A stretch of 64,000 nucleotides of DNA, from contig NZ_JOEA01000016.1 of NCBI RefSeq assembly GCF_000719115.1, positions 1-64,000 of the forward strand, given 5' to 3'. Shown piece after piece: positions 40,119-46,967 of the stretch. A program made the position numbers and the translations under genes. Within the stretch, counting starts at the first letter, position 1; each line of letters starts with the position of its first letter. The stretch is from Lentzea albidocapillata (GTDB taxonomy: Bacteria; Actinomycetota; Actinomycetes; Mycobacteriales; Pseudonocardiaceae). The notes under the pieces are model-generated. The model made no database searches and was not told the origin of the DNA. It saw only the letters and a list, made by a program, of their open reading frames with translations.

Positions 40119-40844
40119 GTGGGCACCATCGTGTGGGTCGTAGTGCTGGTACTGCTGGTCGCAGGTGTGTTCTACCTGGTCAGCCAGAGCAACGCGCGCA
40201 AGGCGCGGGAGCTCGACGACGCCAAGGCGGAAGCCCGCCGCTGGGTCGAGCGGCTGGGTGGGCAGGTGATGAGCCTCACCGGCAGCAACACCGCCTCGAC
40301 GCAGGCCATGGCGGACGCGTCCGAGCGGTTCACCGCCGCCGGCTCCCAGATGGAGCAGGCCCGCACGATCCCGCAGGCCCGGCTGGTCACCGAGACCGCG
40401 ATGGAGGGCCTGCACTACGTGCGCGCGGCGCGTGAGGCCATGGGCATGGACCCCGGCCCCGCACTGCCCGAGAGCGCGAGCCAGAAGCGGGCGGGTGCCG
40501 TCAGCGAGAACCGTCAGGTCGCCGTCGAGGGCCACCAGTACGCCGCGTCGCCGCACTCCGGTTCGGGCACGCCCTACTACTACCCCGGTGGGATGGTCGC
40601 CGGACGCCCGGTGCCGCGTGGCTGGTACTCCGAGCCGTGGTGGAAGCCCGCGCTCGTGGCCGGCGCGTGGGGCGTGGGCACGTTCCTGCTGATGGACGCC
40701 ATGTTCTCCGGCATGCACGGTGTCGGCGACATGGGCATGGGCGACGCCGGCATGGGAGACATGGGTGACATGGGCGGTGCCGCCGACGCGGGCGACGCCG
40801 GTGGCTTCGACTTCGGCGACATGGGCGGTGGCTTCGACTTCTAG
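40119..40844 (+). CDS. Membrane-anchored protein with Gly/Asp/Met-rich tail
   Basis: 241 residues. A single N-terminal helix (TIVWVVVLVLLVAGVFYLV) is followed by a helical, Ala/Arg/Glu-rich region (ARKARELDDAKAEARRWVERLGGQ), a Tyr/Pro-rich section (YYYPGGM), a second hydrophobic stretch (PALVAGAWGVGTFLLMDAMF) and a tail made of GDMGMGDAGMGDMG-like units ending GGGFDF. GTG at 40119 has GGGAGG upstream; the open frame to 40080 is unconserved. Function unknown. A flexible low-complexity tail in a small membrane protein suggests a scaffold. Confidence 0.78.
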   Translation: MGTIVWVVVLVLLVAGVFYLVSQSNARKARELDDAKAEARRWVERLGGQVMSLTGSNTASTQAMADASERFTAAGSQMEQARTIPQARLVTETAMEGLHYVRAAREAMGMDPGPALPESASQKRAGAVSENRQVAVEGHQYAASPHSGSGTPYYYPGGMVAGRPVPRGWYSEPWWKPALVAGAWGVGTFLLMDAMFSGMHGVGDMGMGDAGMGDMGDMGGAADAGDAGGFDFGDMGGGFDF

Positions 40845-40874
40845 TGCGGTGACCACGTCGTGGTCAGCGCACTA
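40842..40874. terminator. Bidirectional terminator hairpin spanning both stop codons
   Basis: TAGTGCG-g-TGACCAC-gtc... paired with GTGGTCA-g-CGCACTA: a near-perfect 15-bp stem that includes the stop codons of the two convergent genes. Confidence 0.8.
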
Positions 40875-41672
40875 GGGCTGACAGGCAGGGCACCAGAAGA
40901 GGTTGCGGGCCGCCAGTTCGGTGGTCATGACCTCGGTGCCGCAGACCAGGCACGGCTCCCCGGCACGGCGGTAGACGTACACCTCACCGCCGTGCCGATC
41001 CACGCGTGGCGCGCGGCCCATGGCACGGGGCATGTGCTCGGCGCGGACGGTGTTGATCTGCCCGACCTTCACGCCGTCCTTCATCAGGACGACCAGGTCC
41101 GCCCAGATCACGTCCCACAGCTCGCGGCTGACCTTGTTGCCGACCAGCAACGGGTTCACGTTGTGCCGGAACAGCACCTCGGCGCGGTAGACGTTGCCGA
41201 CACCCGCGAGGACGCTCTGGTCCATCAGCAGCACGGCCAGCGACTGCTTCGACCGGATGATCCGCTCGTAGGCGCGGTCCGCGTCGGCGTCGCGGCGCAA
41301 CGGGTCGGGCCCGAGCCGGTCGCGGATCGCCTTGACCTCGGCGGAGTTCAGCACCTCGCACGCGGTCGGGCCGCGCAGGTCCGTCCAGTGCGTCTCGCCG
41401 GCCATCCGCATGCGGACCTGGCCGACGGGCAGCAGGACCGGCATCGGCGACTCGGTGAACGTCCCGTAGAGACCGAGGTGGACGTGCACGATCGCGTCCG
41501 GGCCGTAGACGTGGAACAGGTGCTTCCCGTGCGCCTCGGCGCGAACGAGCGTGCGTCCGTCCACAAGGGACGCCGAGAAGCGTCCCTGCGGACTGGTGAC
41601 GGACACGGGCCTGCCTGCGTACCGGCGCTGGTGCAGCCGCGCGAGGCGGTGCAGCGTGTGGCCCTCAGGCAC
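40872..41672 (-). CDS. nei: Formamidopyrimidine/endonuclease VIII-type DNA glycosylase
   Basis: 266 residues. Keeps the N-terminal P-E catalytic residues (MPEGHTLHRL), the GKHLF lysine region, the helix-two-turn-helix (SVLAGVGNVYRAEVLF) and a C-terminal zinc finger (CLVCGTEV...FWCPACQP). It should excise oxidised bases and nick DNA by beta,delta-elimination. Orthologue of Rv2464c (Nei). It overlaps rpiB by 8 nt, so the two are co-transcribed. Confidence 0.93.
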   Translation of the reverse strand: MPEGHTLHRLARLHQRRYAGRPVSVTSPQGRFSASLVDGRTLVRAEAHGKHLFHVYGPDAIVHVHLGLYGTFTESPMPVLLPVGQVRMRMAGETHWTDLRGPTACEVLNSAEVKAIRDRLGPDPLRRDADADRAYERIIRSKQSLAVLLMDQSVLAGVGNVYRAEVLFRHNVNPLLVGNKVSRELWDVIWADLVVLMKDGVKVGQINTVRAEHMPRAMGRAPRVDRHGGEVYVYRRAGEPCLVCGTEVMTTELAARNLFWCPACQP

Positions 41673-42129
41673 GGTCTTCGACAGTGCTCTCTTCTTGGGC
41701 CATGACCTGGTCGATCCGGCGCTGGTGGCGCGGCTCGCCCGAGAACGGCGTCCTGAGGAACGCCGACACGATCTCGGTCGCCTCCTCGGCGGTGTGCTGG
41801 CGGGCGCCGATGCCGACGAGCAGGGCGTCGTTGTGCTGGCGGGCGAGCTGCGCGGTGTCGACGTTCCACGCCAGCGCGGCGCGGGCGCCCTTCACCTTGT
41901 TCGCGGCGATCTGCTCGCCGTTGCCCGAGCCACCGATCACGACGCCGAGGCTGCCGGGGTCGGCCACGACCTTCTCGGCCGCGTCGACGCAGAACGACAC
42001 GTAGTCGTCCAAGGCGTCGTACTCGTGGGCGCCGACGTCGACGACCTCGTAGCCCTGCTCGGTGAGAGCCGTGGACAGGTGGGACTTCAGCTCGAAGCCA
42101 GCGTGGTCTGCTGCCAGATAAACGCGCAC
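41665..42129 (-). CDS. rpiB: Ribose-5-phosphate isomerase B
   Basis: 154 residues with the LacAB/RpiB fold: VYLAADHAGFELKSHLSTAL, GVVIGGSGNGEQIAANK. It converts ribulose-5-phosphate and ribose-5-phosphate in the pentose phosphate pathway. Orthologue of Rv2465c. GTG start at 42129. Overlaps nei downstream; divergent from the ComB-like gene. Confidence 0.95.
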   Translation of the reverse strand: MRVYLAADHAGFELKSHLSTALTEQGYEVVDVGAHEYDALDDYVSFCVDAAEKVVADPGSLGVVIGGSGNGEQIAANKVKGARAALAWNVDTAQLARQHNDALLVGIGARQHTAEEATEIVSAFLRTPFSGEPRHQRRIDQVMAQEESTVEDRA

Positions 42130-42150
42130 GTCAAGGAGTCTGACACGCTG

Positions 42151-42822
42151 GTGGGTGTGTTCAGCCAGGAGGGGTACCAGCTGAGGCTGGAATGGGGGCC
42201 CGAGGGCGTCAACGCCCTGCGGGACTGTGACGTGCTGGTCATCGTCGACGTGCTGTCGTTCACGACGTCCGTCGACCTGGTCGTGGGCAACGGCGGCCAG
42301 GTGCGCCCGTCGCGGTGGAAGCCCTCGTCGGGAAGGACTCTGCGACCAGCGTCACTAGCCGGGGAGACCGGACTGGTCGAGCTGCCGTCGCCGAACGGCT
42401 CGAACCTGTGCTTCCTCGCCGCCGAGACCGGCGCCCACGTGCTCGCGGCCTGCCTGCGCAACGCCACGGCGGTGGCCAGGCGGGCGCAGGCGCTGGGGGA
42501 GACCATCGGGGTGATCCCCGGCGGCGAGCGGTGGGGCCTCGACATCCTCAACGCGGGCCCGCGTGAGTTCGGGCCGTTGCGGCCGTGCGTCGAGGACTAC
42601 CTGGGTGCCGGGGCGGTGCTGGCCGCGCTGACGGGGAGGGCGTCGCCGGAGGCCAGGCTCGCGGCCACCGCGTTCCGGACCACCGACGTCCCGGCCGCGG
42701 TGAGGGGCTGCGGGTCGGGACGGGAACTGGTCGAGAACGGCCACTCCGCCGACGTCGATCTCGCGGTGCGGATCAACGTCAGCAGCGCTGCTCCCGTGCT
42801 CGTGGACGGGGTGCTGCGGTGA
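42151..42822 (+). CDS. 2-phosphosulfolactate phosphatase (ComB) family
   Basis: 223 residues, ComB family: YQLRLEWGPEGVNAL, DVLVIVDVLSFTTSVDLVV, LPSPNGSNLCFLA, VIPGGERW. The family removes phosphate from 2-phosphosulfolactate in coenzyme M synthesis, but most actinobacterial members occur where no coenzyme M is made, so the true substrate is uncertain. The region between GGQVRPSRW and TLRPASLAG looks about 20 residues shorter than family memory suggests, which could mark a deletion. Start taken as GTG 42151; GTG 42157 is also possible. The stop overlaps the next GTG (GTGA). Confidence 0.78.
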   Translation: MGVFSQEGYQLRLEWGPEGVNALRDCDVLVIVDVLSFTTSVDLVVGNGGQVRPSRWKPSSGRTLRPASLAGETGLVELPSPNGSNLCFLAAETGAHVLAACLRNATAVARRAQALGETIGVIPGGERWGLDILNAGPREFGPLRPCVEDYLGAGAVLAALTGRASPEARLAATAFRTTDVPAAVRGCGSGRELVENGHSADVDLAVRINVSSAAPVLVDGVLR

Positions 42823-43427
42823 TCGAGATCGCGGACGGGATCTTCGTCCGCCGGCACGCCGAACTCGACCTCACGCTCGGTCTCGTCACCGGGGCGGGAG
42901 AGTCGCTGCTCGTCGACTCCGGCATGGACTTCGCCCTCGCGCGCGAGGTCAGGCCGTCGCGGATCGTGTTGACCCACAACCACTTCGACCACGTGCTGGC
43001 CACCGAGGCGTTCCTGCCGTGCGAGGTGTGGGCGCACGAGGGCTGCGTGGTGGACGAGTCGCTGCTCGAAGACCGCGCCAAGCACTACGACGAACCGTTC
43101 GAGGGCACGCTCGTCGCGCCCACGCACACGTTCCGCGACACCGTCACGCTGGACGTCGGCGGACGCCGGGTCGACCTGCACCACTTCGGCCCCGCGCACA
43201 CCTCGCACGACGTGGTCGTGCACGTGCCGGACGCCGGCGTCGTGTTCGCGGGCGACCTGGTGGAACAGGGCGCTCCCGCTCAGGCGGGCCCGGACGCGAC
43301 GCCGTCGAACTGGCGCCACGTCCTCGACCTGCTGCTGGAGCTCGAACCGCGGATCGTCGTGCCGGGCCACGGTGACCCGGTCGACGCGAGGTTCGTGCGC
43401 GAGATGGCTATCCCGGAGGCCACGTGA
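42819..43427 (+). CDS. Metallo-beta-lactamase fold hydrolase
   Basis: 202 residues. Metal ligands: HNHFDH (HxHxDH), GPAHTSHD, FAGDLV and PGHGDPV. Function could be glyoxalase II-like or a thioester hydrolase; substrate unknown. The start overlaps the ComB-like stop as GTGA, so the two are coupled. Its last 20 nt overlap the 3' end of the convergent HIT gene. Confidence 0.87.
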   Translation: MIEIADGIFVRRHAELDLTLGLVTGAGESLLVDSGMDFALAREVRPSRIVLTHNHFDHVLATEAFLPCEVWAHEGCVVDESLLEDRAKHYDEPFEGTLVAPTHTFRDTVTLDVGGRRVDLHHFGPAHTSHDVVVHVPDAGVVFAGDLVEQGAPAQAGPDATPSNWRHVLDLLLELEPRIVVPGHGDPVDARFVREMAIPEAT

Positions 43428-43743
43428 GACCGCGTCCACCGAGGACGTGGCAGTGCACGTGGAAGACGGTCTGGCCGCCGTCCCTGCCGGTGTTGAAGAC
43501 GAGGCGGTAGCCGGACTCGTCGACCCCCTCGGCCTTCGCGACCTGGTGCGCGGTGGCGAGGATCTGCCCCGCGAGCACCGGGTCGACGTCGCCGATCGCC
43601 GTGTGGTGTTCCTTGGGGATCACCAGGACGTGCGTGGGCGCCTTGGGGTCGATGTCGCGGAACGCGAGCGTCGTGTCGGTCTCCGTCACGACGGTCGCCG
43701 GGATCTCGCCAGCGACGATGCGGCAGAACAGGCAGTCGGTCAC
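43408..43743 (-). CDS. HIT-family hydrolase
   Basis: 111 residues. The N-terminal CLFCRIVAGEIPA and the HIT triad HVHCHVLGG are complete. Most members hydrolyse adenylated nucleotides, such as AMP-lysine or AMP-NH2 (Hint-type). GTG at 43743 has TACGAT 6 nt upstream and no Shine-Dalgarno site, so a leaderless mRNA is likely. The 3' end overlaps the MBL gene. Confidence 0.92.
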   Translation of the reverse strand: MTDCLFCRIVAGEIPATVVTETDTTLAFRDIDPKAPTHVLVIPKEHHTAIGDVDPVLAGQILATAHQVAKAEGVDESGYRLVFNTGRDGGQTVFHVHCHVLGGRGLTWPPG

Positions 43744-43808
43744 AACGGCATCGTATTGGTCCCGATGGACCCTGTTGCCGTTGCTCGCCACCGGCTCATC
43801 ATGGCGGC

Positions 43809-43925
43809 GTGAAGGGCGCCAAACTGCTGGTCGTCGTCCGGTGCCTCATCAGCTTCGCGATCGGCGTGCTGCTCGTGGTACTCGCGATCCGCTTCGGTGA
43901 GGTGCTCTGGCGGGCCGTCCAGTAG
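43809..43925 (+). CDS. Small single-pass membrane peptide
   Basis: 38 residues: VKGAKLLVVVRCLIS then FAIGVLLVVLAIRFG, a hydrophobic segment long enough to cross the membrane. Too short for most gene finders. It has no strong ribosome site and lies in the 180-bp gap between the HIT and VOC genes, ending 4 nt before the VOC stop. Plausible but unproven. Confidence 0.4.
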   Translation: MKGAKLLVVVRCLISFAIGVLLVVLAIRFGEVLWRAVQ

Positions 43926-43929
43926 CGGC

Positions 43930-44265
43930 TCAGCGGACGAAGCAGAACTCGTTGCCCTCGGGGTCGCGCATCACCTGGAAGCTGCCCTTCTCGTCGGTGT
44001 GCACGACACCTTCGCGGGTGGCCCCGAGGCTCACCGCCTTCACGACCGCCGCCTCGATGTCCTCGACCTCGAAGTCGAGGTGGAGCCGGTTCTTCACGTC
44101 CTTGTGCTCCGGCACCGGCTGGAACGACATCCGCACGCCACCGGGCGGCTCGACGTGCGCCCAGCCGTGCTCGCGGTCCACCGGCTCACCGCCGAGCAGT
44201 CCCGCCCAGAACCGCACGAGCCGGCTCGGGTCGTTGCTGTCGAGCACGATCTGTTCGAGCCTCAC
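43930..44265 (-). CDS. VOC-family (glyoxalase-like) protein
   Basis: 111 residues of the vicinal-oxygen-chelate fold: QIVLDSNDPSRLVRFWAGLLG, HLDFEVEDIEAAV and DPEGNEFCFV. A metal-bound enzyme or a binding protein for a small ligand; not assignable further. GTG at 44265 has GGTGGAGA upstream. Confidence 0.85.
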   Translation of the reverse strand: MRLEQIVLDSNDPSRLVRFWAGLLGGEPVDREHGWAHVEPPGGVRMSFQPVPEHKDVKNRLHLDFEVEDIEAAVVKAVSLGATREGVVHTDEKGSFQVMRDPEGNEFCFVR

Positions 44266-44314
44266 GTCTCCACCAGGTTCTCTCGGCCCATAGAAAAGAC
44301 GAGAGGCCGACCCG

Positions 44315-44333
44315 GTCTGCGCTCTCCGCAGAC
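44315..44333 (-). terminator. Terminator of tRNA-Gly
   Basis: GTCTGCG-ctctc-CGCAGAC downstream of the minus-strand tRNA-Gly, with a T-rich stretch (GTCTTTTCTA) further on. Confidence 0.7.
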
Positions 44334-44353
44334 ATGGGCCGACCTCGGTCGCG

Positions 44354-44424
44354 AGCGGGCGACGGGAATCGAACCCGCGTAGCTAGTTTGGAAGACTAGG
44401 GCTCTACCATTGAGCTACGCCCGC
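44354..44424 (-). tRNA. tRNA-Gly(UCC)
   Basis: Cloverleaf: GCGGGCG pairs with CGCCCGC, D arm GCTC-AATGGTA-GAGC, anticodon loop CTTCCAA giving UCC (codon GGA), T arm CGGG-TTCGATT-CCCG. Discriminator T. Confidence 0.94.
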
Positions 44425-44487
44425 ATGCCGCCCCTCTGCAGGGGCTGCAATTAATACCTTAGCGGGTGGCGGTAAGCTGAGTGCAAC

Positions 44488-44561
44488 CGGGGCGTGGCGC
44501 AGCTTGGTAGCGCACCCGCTTTGGGAGCGGGGGGTCGCAGGTTCAAATCCTGTCGCCCCGA
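44488..44561 (+). tRNA. tRNA-Pro(UGG)
   Basis: CGGGGCG pairs with CGCCCCG, D arm GCGC-AGCTTGGTA-GCGC, anticodon loop TTTGGGA giving UGG (codon CCA), T arm CAGG-TTCAAAT-CCTG, discriminator A. Its 3' 42 bases lie in the 48-bp direct repeat repeated at 59515, so this is the attachment gene of the 15-kb element; the tRNA itself is intact. Confidence 0.96.
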
Positions 44562-44567
44562 CGGTTG
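44520..44567 (+). repeat. attL: attL: 48-bp direct repeat, left copy
   Basis: The sequence from the anticodon loop of tRNA-Pro (tttgggagcgg) through the 3' end and 6 nt beyond is repeated exactly at 59515-59562. The two copies bracket the element. Confidence 0.95.
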
Positions 44568-44578
44568 TAAGTACAGAT

Positions 44579-44613
44579 CAGGGCCGGTTCTCCTGCTGGG
44601 AGAACCGGCCCTG
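44579..44613 (+). terminator. Terminator after tRNA-Pro, supplied by the element
   Basis: 15-bp stem CAGGGCCGGTTCTCC with its complement, loop tgctg, 18 nt after the tRNA. It lies just inside the element, beyond the left att copy. Confidence 0.85.
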
Positions 44614-44617
44614 ACTC

Positions 44618-44687
44618 GTCTCCCAGGGTGTTTCGGGAGAATCTGGGGAGACGATCTTGTTCGCTGGGGAGAAGCTTGTCTCCCCAG
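44618..44687. repeat. Four GTCTCC(C)CAG repeats near attL
   Basis: GTCTCCCAG (44618-44626), its inverse CTGGGGAGAC (44643-44652), CTGGGGAGA (44664-44672) and GTCTCCCCAG (44678-44687). The last two pair as a 9-bp hairpin and may end the ribbon-helix-helix transcript. Spacing near the att site also suits arm-type integrase or excisionase sites. Confidence 0.6.
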
Positions 44688-44695
44688 GTCGCGCC

Positions 44696-44887
44696 CTAAG
44701 TCTGTTGCGGGCGCTGGGGAAGCTTCGCTCCGGGACGTCGCGCGAGCCACTCCATGAACGCGCGGAGTGCTGACGAGCGGTCGTGTCCAATCTCCCCGCA
44801 CGCCTCGCCGAACTCGGCCCAGAGGTCGTCTTCCACTCGGATTGGGCGCACAGGGGTTTTCCCCTCGCCTCGTGCCCTTGCTGCCAT
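44696..44887 (-). CDS. Ribbon-helix-helix-like small DNA-binding protein
   Basis: 63 residues. The start TPVRPIRVEDDLWAEFGEACGEIGHDRSSALRAFMEWL has the beta-strand (RPIRV) then helix-turn-helix order of the Arc/MetJ/CopG fold. ATG at 44887 follows AGGAGG. Three copies of the palindrome GTGTATSTACAC lie directly upstream, so it is probably an autoregulated repressor that also governs the divergent small-gene operon. Typical partner of element copy-number or toxin-antitoxin control, but none is shown. Confidence 0.72.
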   Translation of the reverse strand: MAARARGEGKTPVRPIRVEDDLWAEFGEACGEIGHDRSSALRAFMEWLARRPGAKLPQRPQQT

Positions 44888-44902
44888 GAGCGCGCCTCCT
44901 GT

Positions 44903-44971
44903 GTGTATCTACACAAAGAGGCTACGGGGGCTTGTCGTGTATGTACACGACGGGCTAACGTGTATCTACAC
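44903..44971. promoter_or_regulatory. Three copies of operator GTGTATSTACAC
   Basis: GTGTATCTACAC (44903-44914), GTGTATGTACAC (44937-44948) and GTGTATCTACAC (44960-44971), 34 and 23 bp apart. Each is GTGTA-N2-TACAC, a 12-bp palindrome. They occupy the divergent promoter region of the ribbon-helix-helix gene and the plus-strand operon. Confidence 0.8.
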
Positions 44972-45037
44972 GAAGCGGCCCCCGGCGGTGCGGGAACACC
45001 AACCGAGGGCCTTGATCGGACACTGGAGGTCCGACCC

Positions 45038-45379
45038 ATGGACGACCGTACCTTCATCACGACTGCCCCGGACGACGACGGCCTGGTGACCGTCCACTTC
45101 GGTGGCGAACAGCCCGCACAGGGCTACCGCATCCCCACGCCCGCCGAGGTCGCCGCGGAGCAGGCCGGCGGGCGTGTGCACCTCACCTACTCGGAGCCCA
45201 TCACCGTCAGCCACCCGACCGGCTGGACGAGCCCGCCGCGCTGCATCGAGGACAGGGTGATGGCCGAGCAGCTGCGCGACGCCACGAACTTCCTCAGCGG
45301 TCCGGACGCGGCCAAGCGGCGCACGTGGACGATCGCGCCGTGCGACGGCTCGGCGAACCGGTGCAGGGGCGGCCGGTGA
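45038..45379 (+). CDS. Hypothetical protein, first gene of the plus-strand operon
   Basis: 113 residues, not recognised. MDDRTFITTAPDDDGLVTVHF then a mixed alpha/beta region; two scattered Cys near the end (IAPCDGSANRC). ATG at 45038 has GGAGGT 7 nt upstream. It begins a run of four overlapping small genes and lies behind the three palindromes, so is probably repressed by the ribbon-helix-helix protein. Confidence 0.7.
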   Translation: MDDRTFITTAPDDDGLVTVHFGGEQPAQGYRIPTPAEVAAEQAGGRVHLTYSEPITVSHPTGWTSPPRCIEDRVMAEQLRDATNFLSGPDAAKRRTWTIAPCDGSANRCRGGR

Positions 45380-45609
45380 TGACGAGCGCGCAGGAGACGA
45401 CCAACCAGCCGCAGCAGCGGCGAAGGATCGAGTGCAAGGACGCGCTCGGCCGCGCCCGCACGCTTGAGGTGTTCCTGAACGACGAGGGGCGCCTGTGCTT
45501 GTCCGTTCCGGTCGGCGGTTCGGCTCAGCTCGACTGGTTCGACGTCGATGTGCTGTCCGCCTACGTGGACGTGCTGCGGCGTCAGATGCCAGGAACGGGG
45601 GCCTGGTGA
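45379..45609 (+). CDS. Hypothetical small protein
   Basis: 76 residues, not recognised: MTSAQETTNQPQQRRRIECKDALG, then beta-strand-like VFLNDEGRLCLSVPVGGSAQLDWFDVDVL and a helix. It shares one base with the previous stop (TGATG) and overlaps the next gene as GTGA; probably translationally coupled to both. Confidence 0.68.
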   Translation: MTSAQETTNQPQQRRRIECKDALGRARTLEVFLNDEGRLCLSVPVGGSAQLDWFDVDVLSAYVDVLRRQMPGTGAW

Positions 45610-46277
45610 CTGCGGTCCTGGACTCCGGCGCTGACCTCCACGAGCGGGCACGGCAGGCTTACCGCGACAGCAGGGAGAGCGGTAAGCCGCTGTCGGGGCA
45701 ACAGCTCGGAGAGCAGTTCGGCCGGTCCCGTTCGTGGGCCCGTGACCGAATCGCCGAAGTGCGTGCCGCCGAGAACGTCGCCGAGGTGGCTGCCGCTGTC
45801 GTGCCGGTGGCGGCCACACCGGAGCCCGAGCCGGTCGCCGAGGTCGTGCAGACGCTCGCGGGCGGTCGTGCAGTCGCGTGGATCGGGTTCGTGTTCGGCT
45901 CGGTGATGTCGGTGGCAGCCAACGTGCTGCACACCTGGCTGCCACTGGCGGACATGCCCGCCGGGTGGACACCGGGCGTCGCCCCGCAGATCGGTGCGGC
46001 GGTGTGGCCGATCGGGCTGCTGCTGTCCGTCGAGGTGCTCTCGCGGGTCCCGTGGCCGCGCGGCTGGGCCTGGTCGCTCGCCCGCTACGGCGGCGCCGGC
46101 ACGGTCGCCCTCGGCTCCGCGGTGATCTCCTATGGGCACCTGCGGGATGTGCTGCTCGCTTGGGACTACGGGCCGACGGGTGCACACGTAGGCCCGCTGG
46201 TCCTCGACGGCCTGATGATCATCTCTGGTTTCGCGCTGCTCGCCATGAGCAGCCATGACAAGACGGCGAAGCGATGA
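45606..46277 (+). CDS. DUF2637-type membrane protein with N-terminal HTH segment
   Basis: 223 residues. Residues about 20-50 (PLSGQQLGEQFGRSRSWARDRI) look like a helix-turn-helix; after a Pro/Glu-rich linker, residues about 90-210 hold four hydrophobic helices (AVAWIGFVFGSVMSVAANVL; APQIGAAVWPIGLLLSVEVLS; GTVALGSAVISYG; LVLDGLMIISGFALLAMS), which fits the DUF2637 family found on actinomycete integrative elements. A membrane-tethered DNA binder that could help replication, partition or intermycelial spread (Spd-like), but no function is proven. Confidence 0.8.
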   Translation: MTAVLDSGADLHERARQAYRDSRESGKPLSGQQLGEQFGRSRSWARDRIAEVRAAENVAEVAAAVVPVAATPEPEPVAEVVQTLAGGRAVAWIGFVFGSVMSVAANVLHTWLPLADMPAGWTPGVAPQIGAAVWPIGLLLSVEVLSRVPWPRGWAWSLARYGGAGTVALGSAVISYGHLRDVLLAWDYGPTGAHVGPLVLDGLMIISGFALLAMSSHDKTAKR

Positions 46278-46456
46278 CTCCCGCAGGCGAGATGCGCGAG
46301 GCTCTTCGAGCCGGACGCCTTGCAGCACAGGAGAAGCGGTCGCCCGCGAACCCGTACAACGGGACCGGTGCGACCGCTCGTGAGCGCGTGCTTACCCGCA
46401 TGTGGCGAACCGGCTACTCCGCAGGAAACCTGGCGCGGGTCGATCCGGCCGGCTGA
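46274..46456 (+). CDS. Rmf/CrpP-like small protein
   Basis: 60 residues. NPYNGTGATARERVLTRMWRTGYSAGN is like the short ribosome-modulation-factor/CrpP domain (NPY..., W..GY..G) often found on actinomycete elements and phages. Starts at ATGA overlapping the DUF2637 stop; last gene of this operon before a terminator. Role on the element is unknown. Confidence 0.7.
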   Translation: MTPAGEMREALRAGRLAAQEKRSPANPYNGTGATARERVLTRMWRTGYSAGNLARVDPAG

Positions 46457-46493
46457 CCGGGAAGGCACGACGACCATCAACGAGCCTTCCCGG
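46457..46493. terminator. Bidirectional terminator hairpin
   Basis: CCGGGAAGGC and GCCTTCCCGG (10-bp stem, 17-nt loop) between convergent genes. Confidence 0.75.
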
Positions 46494-46502
46494 TGCGGTG
46501 CC

Positions 46503-46925
46503 CTACTTGGACACCGCGGCCCCGCCGCCGTGCGGCTGATTCGGGTACTTGCACCAGGCGTAAGCCTCGGCCAACTGCGCGATGCTGTGTCCAGAGTTCA
46601 TCTTGGGAGCGAGGACGGCGATCTGCTTCAGCAGCGCCGCCCTCGCCTGGTCGGCAAGCGCGCCGACGTCTTCCTGTTCGGTGGTCATGTTCTCGCAGAC
46701 GGCTGACGACATCTGAGGTTGCGCGTCGGGGACGCGTTCATCCGATCGTGCGGCATGTCGGCTGAGCCAGCTCTTGAGGTGAACTGGCGGCGGCCAGGCG
46801 ACTAGTGACGTCGGAGCGAGAAGTACAGCGAGTTGGTGCCGCACCGCTGAACTGAGCGGGGGAGCAGCAGCGACGAGCTTGGCTACGTAGGCGTCGAGTG
46901 CAGGATTCGGGGGTGGGACGGCCAT
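46503..46925 (-). CDS. Hypothetical protein of two small helical parts
   Basis: 140 residues, not recognised as an enzyme. Two parts: residues 1-60 (DAYVAKLVAAAPPLSSAVRHQLAVLLAP) and 80-140 (EQEDVGALADQARAALLKQIAVLAPK, HSIAQLAEAYAWCKYPNQPHGG). Each resembles separate short proteins seen on actinomycete elements, so this may be a fusion or two genes with an internal start at 46688. Start ATG 46925 lacks a clear ribosome site. Confidence 0.55.
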   Translation of the reverse strand: MAVPPPNPALDAYVAKLVAAAPPLSSAVRHQLAVLLAPTSLVAWPPPVHLKSWLSRHAARSDERVPDAQPQMSSAVCENMTTEQEDVGALADQARAALLKQIAVLAPKMNSGHSIAQLAEAYAWCKYPNQPHGGGAAVSK

Positions 46926-46967
46926 CCCCGGATCCTGTCGCTCTGTCGGGCGTCTCGCGCGGGGAGA

